A DNA stretch of 64,000 nucleotides, from positions 1 through 64,000 of the IMG/VR virus record IMGVR_UViG_3300018931_000001, one strand, 5' to 3'. Position numbers and translations under genes: made by a program. The notes below the pieces were generated by a model. The model made no database searches, had not been told where the DNA came from, and saw nothing but the letters and a program-made list of their open reading frames with translations. Source of the stretch: a virus. Positions 26,078 to 33,322 of the stretch are shown here, piece after piece (positions within the stretch are counted from its first letter, which is position 1; the number at the start of each line of letters is the position of its first letter).

Positions 26078-26578
26078 TTACTCACCTGCATAATCTATGT
26101 GATTCCACGCTAAACCTCTACTAATATTTCCGATCGTTGAACGACTCACTCCGAACAGTTGGGCAATTTCTGGTATAGTAAGTTGCTGCTCAAATAATAA
26201 CTTTTTTATTTCCATAACTTGATTTTCGGTAAATCGGGACTTCCCAGCTCCCTTTACATTAGAACCTTTTGCTTGCTTGTTGCGCCGTCTTTGATTCAAC
26301 CCGTTTTCAACTTTAGTTCCTAAAAAAAGATGTTCGGGATTGATGCAAAGCGAATCTTGACACTTATGGTAAACGCATAAACCTTTTGGAATTTCTTCGT
26401 TTTTGTATACTTCGTATGCAATACGGGTAAGTTTAAAGTTTTTATTGTTGATGCTGATTGCTTGAATTTTACATCTGCCTACATTGCATATTTTGTAGTT
26501 GGTTATCCAGCAATCATTTTTTGAAACAATATGCGATTCAATACGTTTTTGAAGTGATAGTCTTTGATTTGCATCCAT
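26078..26578 (-). CDS. HNH endonuclease with C-terminal HTH
   Basis: This encodes 166 residues. An HNH_3-type core is visible (CWITNY ... LTRIAYEVYKNE ... GLCVYHKCQDSLCINPEHLFLGT) with His/Asn/His in the expected places, followed by a C-terminal HTH (FTENQVMEIKKLL ... LFGVSRSTIGNI). This is the usual build of free-standing phage homing endonucleases, which nick or cut DNA at specific sites. The HTH matches that of the small protein at 11408-11662. Confidence 0.85.
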   Translation of the reverse strand: MDANQRLSLQKRIESHIVSKNDCWITNYKICNVGRCKIQAISINNKNFKLTRIAYEVYKNEEIPKGLCVYHKCQDSLCINPEHLFLGTKVENGLNQRRRNKQAKGSNVKGAGKSRFTENQVMEIKKLLFEQQLTIPEIAQLFGVSRSTIGNISRGLAWNHIDYAGE

Positions 26579-26590
26579 TTTAACAACTCC

Positions 26591-27001
26591 CTAATTAACA
26601 AAAACACCTATCAACAAACTTGTCAAAGCAGTCAATACGACAATCAGCCCGATCGCACCCAACATATAACAACTGTTGACCGCCCAGCATTTACCTAATA
26701 AACAAGCTTTAGCATACGGCACAACCCACCAATCAAAATTAAACCACTCCGTGCCACCATCAATTTTACCTCGATATGTTCTCACCAATTTAAACTGTTT
26801 GTGCAGCGACTGTTCCACAAACAGCATATTAAACGTCCAAGCAACTTGCAACAGTTTTAGCTGAGTGCCATAGGATTGCTTGAGGTATCGCAGTCGGGTT
26901 GCGGGCGATCGGGATAAGCCTATTTTGTAAAGTTGCACGGCGGGGTCGTAAATTAGATACACGTAACCGGGGACGGCGTGGTTCTGTTGTTTAATATTCA
27001 T
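26591..27001 (-). CDS. GIY-YIG (T5orf172-like) protein with C-terminal membrane helix
   Basis: This encodes 136 residues. Residues about 12-90 (GYVYLIYDPAVQLYKIGLSR ... RLRYLKQSYGT ... VEQSLHKQFK ... GTEWFNF) match the T5orf172/MUG113 branch of GIY-YIG nucleases. A strongly hydrophobic segment follows (about 108-135), unusual for this family and implying membrane tethering. It is the neighbour of the HNH gene and the membrane-protein operon. Confidence 0.78.
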   Translation of the reverse strand: MNIKQQNHAVPGYVYLIYDPAVQLYKIGLSRSPATRLRYLKQSYGTQLKLLQVAWTFNMLFVEQSLHKQFKLVRTYRGKIDGGTEWFNFDWWVVPYAKACLLGKCWAVNSCYMLGAIGLIVVLTALTSLLIGVFVN

Positions 27002-27194
27002 GGTTATACCTCTTTTGTATTACTTCTCTAACAAAACCTTTAACTAAGCCAGGTTCCACGTTGCGCCGATTAGCTGTTATTTCGTGTACAGACGCTGAGT
27101 CTAAAGATTCGTCATACGCCAAGAGATCAATAGCATCTATTGAGGCTTCTACTTTGGCGTCATGCACTCTTTCTGGTAAATCAGAATATTTCAT
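26991..27194 (-). CDS. Small acidic unknown protein
   Basis: This encodes 67 residues starting MKYSDLPERVHDAKVEAS, acidic and predicted helical, overlapping the GIY-YIG start by 11 bases. The family is not recognised. The overlap suggests co-expression with the nuclease-like gene. Confidence 0.6.
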   Translation of the reverse strand: MKYSDLPERVHDAKVEASIDAIDLLAYDESLDSASVHEITANRRNVEPGLVKGFVREVIQKRYNHEY

Positions 27195-27207
27195 GGTTGT
27201 TACAGTT

Positions 27208-28656
27208 TTAAATTTTAACTTCTTCTTTTTTCCTTACTTGATAAGGAATGTTGTACGCATCCAAAATTTTTCGCACTCGATCAAGTGCCATTACGAACTT
27301 GCGAGAATCGCCGCTTGATCGCGCTTGATAAACAATTCCGCAAACGTGTCGCTGGTTTTGATTTTTTTCAATCAGCCACAGCTTTAGAATCCAATTTCTC
27401 TCGACAACAGAAATCTCTGAGTTGTGACGAGGGTCGATCGGCACAAGCGGATCTTCCATAGTTTTCAAAAACGCTAAGAAGTTTTCCAAAGGTTCTTCAA
27501 GCGCGGATTTTGCGCTAAAAGTGTCGATTGCTGCGCTTTGGTACTCGCTAACCGCGCTATCCTCTACGCGGGCTGAAATTGAGGCTGCGTCGGGCATAAA
27601 CGAGAATTGCATTGCGCCCTTGGCAATTGAGAGCGCAATCTTCTCGCTTTGCAATCTTTGCTGGACTAAACCTAAATAAGGTCTAATTTTTGCTTCAGAA
27701 TAATCAATCCTGAGACGAACAAAAATGCGCCCGTCCTCGTGCAAATAACTGCTTTTATACTGGCAGTTAATACCTTGAGATTTGAGCACGTCGCGAATAG
27801 TTCTAGCTGCGATCGTGCTAGGCTGCAAATCTTCTGGAAAAGATTCCTGCAACTGTGCGATCGTGTTGGCTGCGTGAGAAAGTTCTGATTCCAACTGTTC
27901 GATTCTGGCTTTGAGTTGATCGACTTGTTCGTGGTGCTTCTCCAAAAACTCTTTTTTGAATTCTTTAAATTCATCTTCGCGCAACTTGCAAACTTCTTCA
28001 AATTCAGATTGTTGTTTGGCGTAAAAATCTTGAATTTCCTTAGTTTTTTGTGCTTCAAGTTCTTCAATTTCAGCAATTGAGAAAGATTCTTCTTCATTTA
28101 ATTGAGCTTTTCTCTCCGCTAATTCTGCTAGCTCTTGTTCGCACTGCTGCTCGAACTGCAAACGCTCTCTTTCGAGGGTTAGCCTGGATTCTTCAAGTAT
28201 TTTAGCTTTAAGGGCTTCTACTCTAGATTGCAGCTCAAGTTCTTCTTCCTCAATAGCTTGCTCGCGAGCAGTAACTTCAGCTTCGCGCTCGCTCAGCTCC
28301 ATACGATCGGCACTCAACAAAGCATCTATACGCTGCCGGGAAAGTTCTTCTTGTGCAGCGATAGTTTCTTCAATGTCAATAAGCTCTTTGCGGCGGATAC
28401 TGATAAATTCTTCTAAATTTAAATTCTGAATTTCTAAATTACTAAATGTTTGGTTTAGAGATTCAAAGTATTTAAAGAAGTTGGGAGATACTTGCAAAAA
28501 TACTAACCCTAACAGAATCTCTCCAGATTGAGCTAAAACACTAATTTTACCGGGAAAAGCGCGGGCCGTGACGGCACAACCTAAAGCGCTTACTGCTAAT
28601 GTGTACTGGCAACTTTCCCGCAATATTTTTTTCCAATTACGTGCGGGCTTTTCCAT
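27208..28656 (-). CDS. Membrane-anchored long coiled-coil protein
   Basis: This encodes 482 residues. Two hydrophobic segments near residues 16-33 and 38-56 form a membrane hairpin. Residues about 60-285 are a long Glu/Lys/Gln-rich coiled coil. The C-terminal about 190 residues form alpha/beta domains, with one segment around residues 290-350 (TIRDVLKSQGINCQYKSSYL ... GRIFVRLRIDY) and another ending in RVRKILDAY. Its start overlaps the end of the small two-helix membrane gene. The shape suggests a membrane-tethered scaffold or DNA-positioning protein. I do not recognise a named family. Confidence 0.7.
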   Translation of the reverse strand: MEKPARNWKKILRESCQYTLAVSALGCAVTARAFPGKISVLAQSGEILLGLVFLQVSPNFFKYFESLNQTFSNLEIQNLNLEEFISIRRKELIDIEETIAAQEELSRQRIDALLSADRMELSEREAEVTAREQAIEEEELELQSRVEALKAKILEESRLTLERERLQFEQQCEQELAELAERKAQLNEEESFSIAEIEELEAQKTKEIQDFYAKQQSEFEEVCKLREDEFKEFKKEFLEKHHEQVDQLKARIEQLESELSHAANTIAQLQESFPEDLQPSTIAARTIRDVLKSQGINCQYKSSYLHEDGRIFVRLRIDYSEAKIRPYLGLVQQRLQSEKIALSIAKGAMQFSFMPDAASISARVEDSAVSEYQSAAIDTFSAKSALEEPLENFLAFLKTMEDPLVPIDPRHNSEISVVERNWILKLWLIEKNQNQRHVCGIVYQARSSGDSRKFVMALDRVRKILDAYNIPYQVRKKEEVKI

Positions 28657-28831
28657 ACTTTTTAATTCGTTCGTAAACTAAGAGTAATGCTAGGGCAATC
28701 AGGGAGGCAACAGCGCCGCTCAAAATATTTTTGCTATTGGGATGCTTGTATATTTTGAGGGCTAGCGCAATCGCCAGCCCCGATAAATCGACAGCTAGCA
28801 CTCCGATAACAGCGAAGTACAACTGTTTCAT
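28637..28831 (-). CDS. Small two-helix membrane protein
   Basis: This encodes 64 residues with hydrophobic helices at about 3-25 and 38-54 and a basic C-terminus. It overlaps the start of the long coiled-coil gene by 20 bases, pointing to translational coupling and probably a shared complex. A small holin-like or accessory subunit role is possible. Confidence 0.6.
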   Translation of the reverse strand: MKQLYFAVIGVLAVDLSGLAIALALKIYKHPNSKNILSGAVASLIALALLLVYERIKKYGKART

Positions 28832-28834
28832 TGA

Positions 28835-29218
28835 TTACACCTCAACGGGGGTTTTGGCGCGGGATTTGATGTTATTGGCAGCGCGGGAATTGAAAGACAA
28901 ATCAGGTGTTTCTGTGCCGCGCACCTTGAGGGTTTTGATTTTGAGTTGCAGGTTCTGCCCTTCTGACTTTAACGTTCCCATAGTGCGGGTAAAACTTAAG
29001 TCGTTCTGAGCGATCGCCTTAAGTTCTAAGGCTGTTTCGTGTTTGATAGAAGCCGTGTCGCGCTTAACTTCCTGAGTGTCAGCTTTGATTTTCTGAGTTT
29101 CTTCCCAGGCTTTTGCACCGCGTTCTTTATGTTTCCAGCCTGCTTTCATGTGGGTTTGCACTACTTTTTTGCTGGCTGCAATTTCTGTTTCGTAAGCTAA
29201 ATCGGTTACTAAACTCAT
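28835..29218 (-). CDS. Soluble helical protein of the membrane operon
   Basis: This encodes 127 residues from ATG 29218, with AAGGA about ten bases upstream; a longer frame to 29326 lacks a good ribosome site. It is Lys/Glu/Thr-rich and helical (KKVVQTHMKAGWKHKERGAKAWEE). It sits three bases before the small membrane protein. The function is unknown. Confidence 0.6.
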   Translation of the reverse strand: MSLVTDLAYETEIAASKKVVQTHMKAGWKHKERGAKAWEETQKIKADTQEVKRDTASIKHETALELKAIAQNDLSFTRTMGTLKSEGQNLQLKIKTLKVRGTETPDLSFNSRAANNIKSRAKTPVEV

Positions 29219-29245
29219 GATTGTGTTCCTTGTATTGATTGATTT

Positions 29246-29277
29246 ACAAGCCCAGAGACTGGCTCGAACCAGCTTGT
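29246..29277. promoter_or_regulatory. Leader hairpin upstream of the 127-residue protein gene
   Basis: ACAAG (29246-29250) pairs with CTTGT (29273-29277), and inside it CTGG (29259-29262) pairs with CCAG (29269-29272). It lies in the 114-base gap between two minus-strand genes. No U-tract is present. A leader hairpin or processing site is possible. Confidence 0.4.
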
Positions 29278-29332
29278 TTCTACTTTTTAGGGCAATTATC
29301 TCAGGCATCAGTAGACTAGCCTCCAAATTAAA

Positions 29333-29659
29333 TTAACGTCCAAGAATTCGCTTACAATAAGCCGCAGTTTCTCTTTTTGTGGCAGACATATCTCCTTGCA
29401 ACTGAACAAGATGTGACTTTGCCCGATCAAGCTGGTAATTTTGCTGACTTGCGCCTAAAATTGTACCGATACCCAAACCTGCAACTCCACAAATTCCACC
29501 AATTACAAGTGCTGTTTTTAGCACCGTAGGCTGCTGTTGATGGTGTTTGAAATTTGTGCCTAACGCAGGCGTTCCAGTTTCCAAATTGATAATAGGCTGC
29601 GGTTGGCTATCAATGTTTACTGTGATTGAGTGTTTTTGGTCTGGATATTGCTGCTGCAT
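29333..29659 (-). CDS. Single-pass membrane protein
   Basis: This encodes 108 residues. A polar, Gln/Pro-rich N-terminus (about 1-46) is followed by a Gly-rich membrane helix (about 48-68) and a charged helical tail. It overlaps the previous gene by 43 bases. It resembles an accessory subunit of a membrane assembly. The family is not recognised. Confidence 0.6.
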   Translation of the reverse strand: MQQQYPDQKHSITVNIDSQPQPIINLETGTPALGTNFKHHQQQPTVLKTALVIGGICGVAGLGIGTILGASQQNYQLDRAKSHLVQLQGDMSATKRETAAYCKRILGR

Positions 29660-29946
29660 TTTTTGTCGCTTTCCACTAATTCAATCCAAAGATGTCCATC
29701 TAAAATCGCCATATGCTCAGTCGGACTGATGCCATGACAAAGCTGGTTGTCAAATTCATCTCTTACCTTCCATTCCCATTTCTCAGTCTTAGAAACAATA
29801 ATTGTGAATCCTTGGGGAATAAAAAACTCTGGATGGGTTAAAGTTATTTGCCTCCAGTATTTGCGTCTAAACAGTATCTGCGCGCAAATATTAATTATGT
29901 TTTGCAAAATTTTTGTGGATAGCAAACCAAATAAATTTTTTAGCAT
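29617..29946 (-). CDS. Unknown protein with hydrophobic N-terminus
   Basis: This encodes 109 residues from ATG 29946 (MLKNLFGLLSTKI). An upstream frame to 30009 would overlap the small gene before it. The N-terminal 25 residues are amphipathic/hydrophobic. The middle is beta-rich (FFIPQGFTIIVSKTEKWEWK) and ends in a polar tail. It is coupled to its neighbours. Confidence 0.6.
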   Translation of the reverse strand: MLKNLFGLLSTKILQNIINICAQILFRRKYWRQITLTHPEFFIPQGFTIIVSKTEKWEWKVRDEFDNQLCHGISPTEHMAILDGHLWIELVESDKKCSSNIQTKNTQSQ

Positions 29947-29947
29947 C

Positions 29948-30034
29948 TCACAATCCCACCATCTGATAAACGCTTTCGATGTCAATTTTGTAGTTAATCG
30001 GCGATCCAAACAAACTTTTAACCCATCCCCACAT
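29948..30034 (-). CDS. Tiny ORF with strong ribosome site
   Basis: This encodes 28 residues (MWGWVKSLFGSP...) with AGGAG nine bases before the ATG and a stop one base before the next gene start. The same frame stays open upstream with protein-like content (LLELLNQLSNRQIAELISK) to about 30130, but no standard start was found there; a CTG is possible. Either a small coupled gene or the end of a longer one with an unusual start. Confidence 0.4.
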   Translation of the reverse strand: MWGWVKSLFGSPINYKIDIESVYQMVGL

Positions 30035-30138
30035 ATGCTTTTCTCCTGTTGTTGATGACTTAGAAGTTTTTGATATCAATTCTGCAATTTGCCGATTGCT
30101 AAGTTGGTTTAATAACTCCAGTAAAAGTGCTTCTAGAG

Positions 30139-30783
30139 CTAAAGCTTGACTCCGAGGTTCTTGAGTGCAGCGTAAGCATCCAGTGGCGTTGCAGCCCCCG
30201 TTTGTGCTGTCTGAGTGTACGTCTGCGAGGACAATTGCGAGTTTGTCAAAAAATCATCACCCGCGCTGTCTTTGAGGAGTGCGTTGAGCCGATCGCGCGA
30301 TGCTTGACCTTTGTTAAATACAGCATCGCGAACAAGCATTGCACCCTCGCGCTCTTTTGTGGCCCGAACCAATTCCTTCACAACTCCGACCCGCAATCCA
30401 TCATCAGCCGCCTGCTGAATCTCTGTCTCTAGAATGTGAGCTTGTTGGCTCTCAGACGCGCTCATTGCGTTAGAAAGCCCTGTTTGGCGGATTTCAGCAA
30501 TCCCTATTTCGTCCGCTTGTGACACGGGCGCGGATTCAGAAACTTGCTTGATCGCATTTTCTGCATCTATCGGTTGATTTGCAGGATTGGATTCTAATTC
30601 TTGCTCAATTCCAGGCGTCAACTGGTGCGTAATATTTTGAGCAAATTGCTTTTTAATTAAGTTTATTTGCTCTGGCAAAAACTGGGTTTTGAAATTAACA
30701 CCCCGCAAGCCGACTTGAACAGCTAACCGCAAAACTTCAGCATCGGAAACTTGTAATTCAATAGCTAATTGTTTAGGTTTCAT
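30139..30783 (-). CDS. Unknown protein with IF2-N-like HTH domain
   Basis: This encodes 214 residues. The first 45 residues (KQLAIELQVSDAEVLRLAVQVGL ... LPEQINLIKKQF) resemble the small helical domain at the N-terminus of initiation factor 2, which is used elsewhere as a nucleic-acid or protein-binding HTH. The rest is helical, Ala/Gln/Glu-rich and partly disordered. Its start overlaps the upstream stop by four bases (ATGA). It may link the membrane operon to DNA; this is inference. Confidence 0.6.
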   Translation of the reverse strand: MKPKQLAIELQVSDAEVLRLAVQVGLRGVNFKTQFLPEQINLIKKQFAQNITHQLTPGIEQELESNPANQPIDAENAIKQVSESAPVSQADEIGIAEIRQTGLSNAMSASESQQAHILETEIQQAADDGLRVGVVKELVRATKEREGAMLVRDAVFNKGQASRDRLNALLKDSAGDDFLTNSQLSSQTYTQTAQTGAATPLDAYAALKNLGVKL

Positions 30784-31166
30784 TTTTTGTTGAATTCCTT
30801 ATAAAAACAACTGTGAGTCAGGCGATCGGCATGAGCAATTAAATGCTGTTTTAGTTCTTCTATCAAAGGTTTTGGTTTGCGAGCCATAAACTTTTTTATG
30901 TACTTCAAAACCCACATTTGATGGTGGTTCCAGGGGGTTCCCGGCATTAACACCGCTTCGCCCGTACCGGGGTCAAATAAATAATCAGAAAGTTTTTGAC
31001 CGTTTGTTTCGGCGTAAATTTCAATTATTAATTCTTCCCATTCGTAAGCCGTTTGCCTGCAAACCTTAAGGTGTTGCTCAATAAAATATTTTCGAGTCCA
31101 CCCCGTTATGCGTTCGCGAGCTTTTTGCGACCTTAACGTACAAATTTTAGGGGTTATTGCCGTCAT
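30780..31166 (-). CDS. Unknown protein, possibly DNA-binding
   Basis: This encodes 128 residues from ATG 31166; a start at 31208 would add 14 residues and overlap the upstream gene further. The segment RITGWTRKYFIEQHLKVCRQ looks like a helix-turn-helix, and the C-terminus is basic. It overlaps both neighbours and is part of a continuous leftward operon. Confidence 0.55.
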   Translation of the reverse strand: MTAITPKICTLRSQKARERITGWTRKYFIEQHLKVCRQTAYEWEELIIEIYAETNGQKLSDYLFDPGTGEAVLMPGTPWNHHQMWVLKYIKKFMARKPKPLIEELKQHLIAHADRLTHSCFYKEFNKK

Positions 31167-31344
31167 CTTCCCGCCTGTCACGTCCCAGAACGGGACTGTT
31201 GCAAACATTCCAAAAACTGGTGTAGCTTCTGGCTTTTGAGTCTTCAGTCAATCTGGCGATCGCATCAGCTTGCGACAGCGCCGGCACCTGAAACACTAAA
31301 ACTGATTGAAATCGTTCTACCTGAACAGGGTACATTTGCAACAT
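31147..31344 (-). CDS. Small unknown protein, first gene of the membrane operon
   Basis: This encodes 65 residues from ATG 31344, with GGAGGT a few bases upstream, which fixes the start. It reads MLQMYPVQVERFQSVLVFQV. The 3' end overlaps the next gene by 20 bases. It is the first gene after the operator/terminator region at 31.4-31.5 kb. The family is not recognised. Confidence 0.6.
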   Translation of the reverse strand: MLQMYPVQVERFQSVLVFQVPALSQADAIARLTEDSKARSYTSFWNVCNSPVLGRDRREDDGNNP

Positions 31345-31413
31345 TTTGACCTCCACCAGACAAGTTTCAAAACACCTCAAATGCTTGTGCTACAAACAAT
31401 TTGAGCTATCGGA

Positions 31414-31463
31414 CTAGACAGGTACTGACTAGACGCAACTCGTGTCTAGCGACCCGTGTCTAT
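31414..31463. promoter_or_regulatory. CTAGAC operator-like array upstream of the membrane operon
   Basis: CTAGAC occurs at 31414-31419 and 31429-31434, 15 bases apart. Its complement GTCTAG is at 31444-31449, and a partial copy GTCTAT at 31458-31463. The second and third form an inverted repeat with nine bases between. Regular spacing of short boxes upstream of an operon suggests an operator. The HTH gene at 31687 is a nearby candidate for the binding protein. Confidence 0.55.
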
Positions 31464-31480
31464 TTCGATAAACCAACAAT

Positions 31481-31501
31481 AAACCCCTCGCTTGGAGGGG
31501 T
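31481..31501 (-). terminator. Terminator for the small gene at 31520
   Basis: ACCCCTC (31483-31489) pairs with GAGGGGT (31495-31501) with a five-base loop. On the minus strand it is followed by TTTATT, so it should end leftward transcription from 31520-31953. Confidence 0.65.
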
Positions 31502-31519
31502 AAACTGACTGGGTAAGGT

Positions 31520-31690
31520 TTAATTCGATTCGGCTTTTTTCGTTTTTTTCTCGTGGTGAAATCGCTCTTCTTCCCATCCTGCTCTTGCTATGTTCGATCG
31601 TAAATCGTCTTTTCTACCTCCAGACTGGTAGTGCCACTGACCTTTAATCCATTCAAAGTCCCATTCGGGCGTCCCATATTCAGCACTCAT
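31520..31690 (-). CDS. Small unknown protein
   Basis: This encodes 56 residues from ATG 31690, overlapping the upstream HTH gene stop as ATGA. It begins MSAEYGTPEWDFEWIKGQWH, with a charged C-terminus. It is probably co-translated with the HTH gene. The function is unknown. Confidence 0.55.
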   Translation of the reverse strand: MSAEYGTPEWDFEWIKGQWHYQSGGRKDDLRSNIARAGWEEERFHHEKKTKKAESN

Positions 31691-31953
31691 AATCCCCACT
31701 CCCGTTTCCATTTTTCTTGTAGAGCGGCAGCGTGCATCTTTACCCATTTATTAGGAGGGCGACGCTTGGAAAGCCAAGTATAAAGCGTGTTGGGGTCACA
31801 ACCAAAAGCCTCTGCAAATTGTCGCTGATTCCATCCAAATTTTGCCGAAGCTTGATAAAAAAGCATAGTTGGATCGAGCTCTGCTGGTTCAACGATCGGC
31901 GGTGCAGCAATTTTGCCGCGCTGCACGGCGGTTGATGATGATAAACTAGGCAT
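31687..31953 (-). CDS. Small HTH transcriptional regulator
   Basis: This encodes 88 residues. The segment FGWNQRQFAEAFGCDPNTLYTWLSKRR (about 39-65) is a helix-turn-helix resembling Cro/XRE or transposase-type HTHs. The N-terminus is Ala/Pro-rich. It may bind the CTAGAC array about 240 bases downstream. Autoregulation and control of the membrane operon are inferences. Confidence 0.65.
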   Translation of the reverse strand: MPSLSSSTAVQRGKIAAPPIVEPAELDPTMLFYQASAKFGWNQRQFAEAFGCDPNTLYTWLSKRRPPNKWVKMHAAALQEKWKREWGL

Positions 31954-32029
31954 ATCGTTCTATGGCTCTATACGGTGTTAGTGGGCGATCGGCCCCGAGT
32001 GTTTGCTGCACTGCGGGGCACTTCAATTT

Positions 32030-32326
32030 TTACAAGTGAGCATCAAGCGGTTTAGTGAGTTCTGACAGCAAAGCGATTCGGGGTTTAGCATCGTCGATAT
32101 GCAGAAAATCAGCACATACCAACGTCAACAAATCTTTAAAATACGCCTGACCTAGTTGGTCTTCGGTAATGGTAACTGAATCAGGAATCCCCCTGAACCA
32201 CAACTGCAACTCGTTTTGAGCAGTCAAATGAAAAGAAACAATTTCATCGGTATCAATTCCTAAATAAGGAATTTCACCTTTAAGCCCGATGACGTGTTGA
32301 TTGTTTAATGGAAATCTAATTTTCAC
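32030..32326 (-). CDS. Unknown small protein
   Basis: This encodes 98 residues from GTG 32326, with GAAGGA immediately upstream. A far longer frame to 32815 exists but overlaps the HNH-like gene completely in another frame, so the short form is preferred. It is beta-rich at the N-terminus (VKIRFPLNNQHVIGLKGEIPYLG) and helical at the C-terminus. It follows the HNH-like gene by 13 bases. Confidence 0.6.
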   Translation of the reverse strand: MKIRFPLNNQHVIGLKGEIPYLGIDTDEIVSFHLTAQNELQLWFRGIPDSVTITEDQLGQAYFKDLLTLVCADFLHIDDAKPRIALLSELTKPLDAHL

Positions 32327-32339
32327 TCCTTCATTCCTC

Positions 32340-32837
32340 CTAATTGTTTCTCCGCTGCTGTTCGCGCTTGTTGTGGCACGGAACGCAGACACATTCCACG
32401 GCCAAATGATTGATGGTGGCGTAGCCCAAATAGTGATCGTATTCGTGCTGTCTGTCGCTCCCAATATGTCCGCAGTCGGTGCAAGGCACAGTTCGAGCAT
32501 GGGGCAATTTGCCATTTCTAACCATGTGATTAACTCGATTGCGGGCTTGCTGTTTATCGCCGTCCCTGGGAGGATAAACGGCAAAACCTCGCGGTTTTCG
32601 TTGATCGAGCGGGACGGGTTCGTAGCGCTGGCGGTCTTTAGCTCGCGTGCAACTTTTGCATTTGTTGCTTTTACCGTCGATCGCGCCTGAATCTTTGTTG
32701 AAAAAAGCGAGTGGTACCCAGGTTTTACAAGCTGAACACCACTTAAAACCTGATTGGCGTTTTTGAAAATACTCTTGCCAAGTGCAGCCAATTCTACAAG
32801 CGGCTGATTTTGCACCTCCTAATTTTGTGTTAGCCAT
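32340..32837 (-). CDS. Zinc-binding HNH-like nuclease
   Basis: This encodes 165 residues. Four Cys pairs are seen: WCSACKTW, KCKSCTRAK, PCTDCGHIG and VCVPCHNKR. HEYDHYLGYATINHLAVECVCVPCH provides the His/Asp and His-Asn-type core of an HNH motif. It is probably a homing-type or repair-type nuclease. Phages often carry several free-standing HNH genes, and this is the second here. Confidence 0.75.
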   Translation of the reverse strand: MANTKLGGAKSAACRIGCTWQEYFQKRQSGFKWCSACKTWVPLAFFNKDSGAIDGKSNKCKSCTRAKDRQRYEPVPLDQRKPRGFAVYPPRDGDKQQARNRVNHMVRNGKLPHARTVPCTDCGHIGSDRQHEYDHYLGYATINHLAVECVCVPCHNKREQQRRNN

Positions 32838-32871
32838 CTACTCTTTACCTCCCATTCAAGGTTTCTGTTAA

Positions 32872-33186
32872 TTATGGGCGTGCCTTTTTCAGTCTTTTAT
32901 CAAGCTCTTCTTGGGTACTAATGCCACCGCGTACATCTGTCGAATTAGGGTCTACTCCAAAAGCCTTTAGCTTGTGTTTCCACTTGGCTTTTACCTCGTC
33001 GTCACAGTGTGCCATTGCATCCTCCCAAGTAGGAGATTTCCCTTGTGGGTGATTGGCGACAAATAGCATTTGATATTTGAGCGTTGTCGGATCGTGCGGC
33101 TCCTCGTCCGGGTGCTTCTGACCACAAATTTGGCAGCCATCGGGAGCGGAAGGAAGCACGTAAAACTTGCCTTTTTCTATTTCCAT
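32872..33186 (-). CDS. Unknown protein with CxxC motif
   Basis: This encodes 104 residues. An N-terminal CQICGQKH resembles half of a zinc site; the rest is helical and charged. It contains MLFVANHPQGKSPTWEDAMA. It begins the leftward cluster and is divergent from the recombinase gene. The family is not recognised. Confidence 0.6.
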   Translation of the reverse strand: MEIEKGKFYVLPSAPDGCQICGQKHPDEEPHDPTTLKYQMLFVANHPQGKSPTWEDAMAHCDDEVKAKWKHKLKAFGVDPNSTDVRGGISTQEELDKRLKKARP

Positions 33187-33309
33187 TGATTACCTCACTA
33201 CTAATTGAATTTACCCACCACCTCAACTGATCGCACTTCGAGCTGCTAGTTCTCAAGGTTTTGGTGATATTGATAAAAGCCCGTCTCTCCGGACTGTTAC
33301 GCCACAGCT

Positions 33310-33322
33310 ACACTTATAGTGT
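33310..33322. promoter_or_regulatory. Palindrome in the recombinase leader
   Basis: ACACT-TAT-AGTGT (33310-33322) is a perfect 5-3-5 palindrome in the 229-base divergent region (33187-33415) before the serine recombinase. It may be an operator, or part of the attachment site, which often lies beside the integrase gene. Confidence 0.45.

Noticed and set aside
27672-28097. A Lys/Asn-rich 141-codon frame inside the long coiled-coil gene
   Set aside because: It is an alternative frame of Glu/Lys-rich coiled-coil codons and has no support as a gene.
29246-29277. A tRNA-like segment with GGTTCGAGCC on the minus strand
   Set aside because: The flanking bases do not form a T-stem with a seven-base loop, and no acceptor, D or anticodon arms could be built. 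It fits a simple hairpin.
32327-32815. A long minus-strand frame extending the 98-residue gene to 261 residues
   Set aside because: It overlaps the zinc-rich HNH-like gene completely in another frame. The HNH frame has clear motifs, and the short form has its own GTG with a ribosome site.
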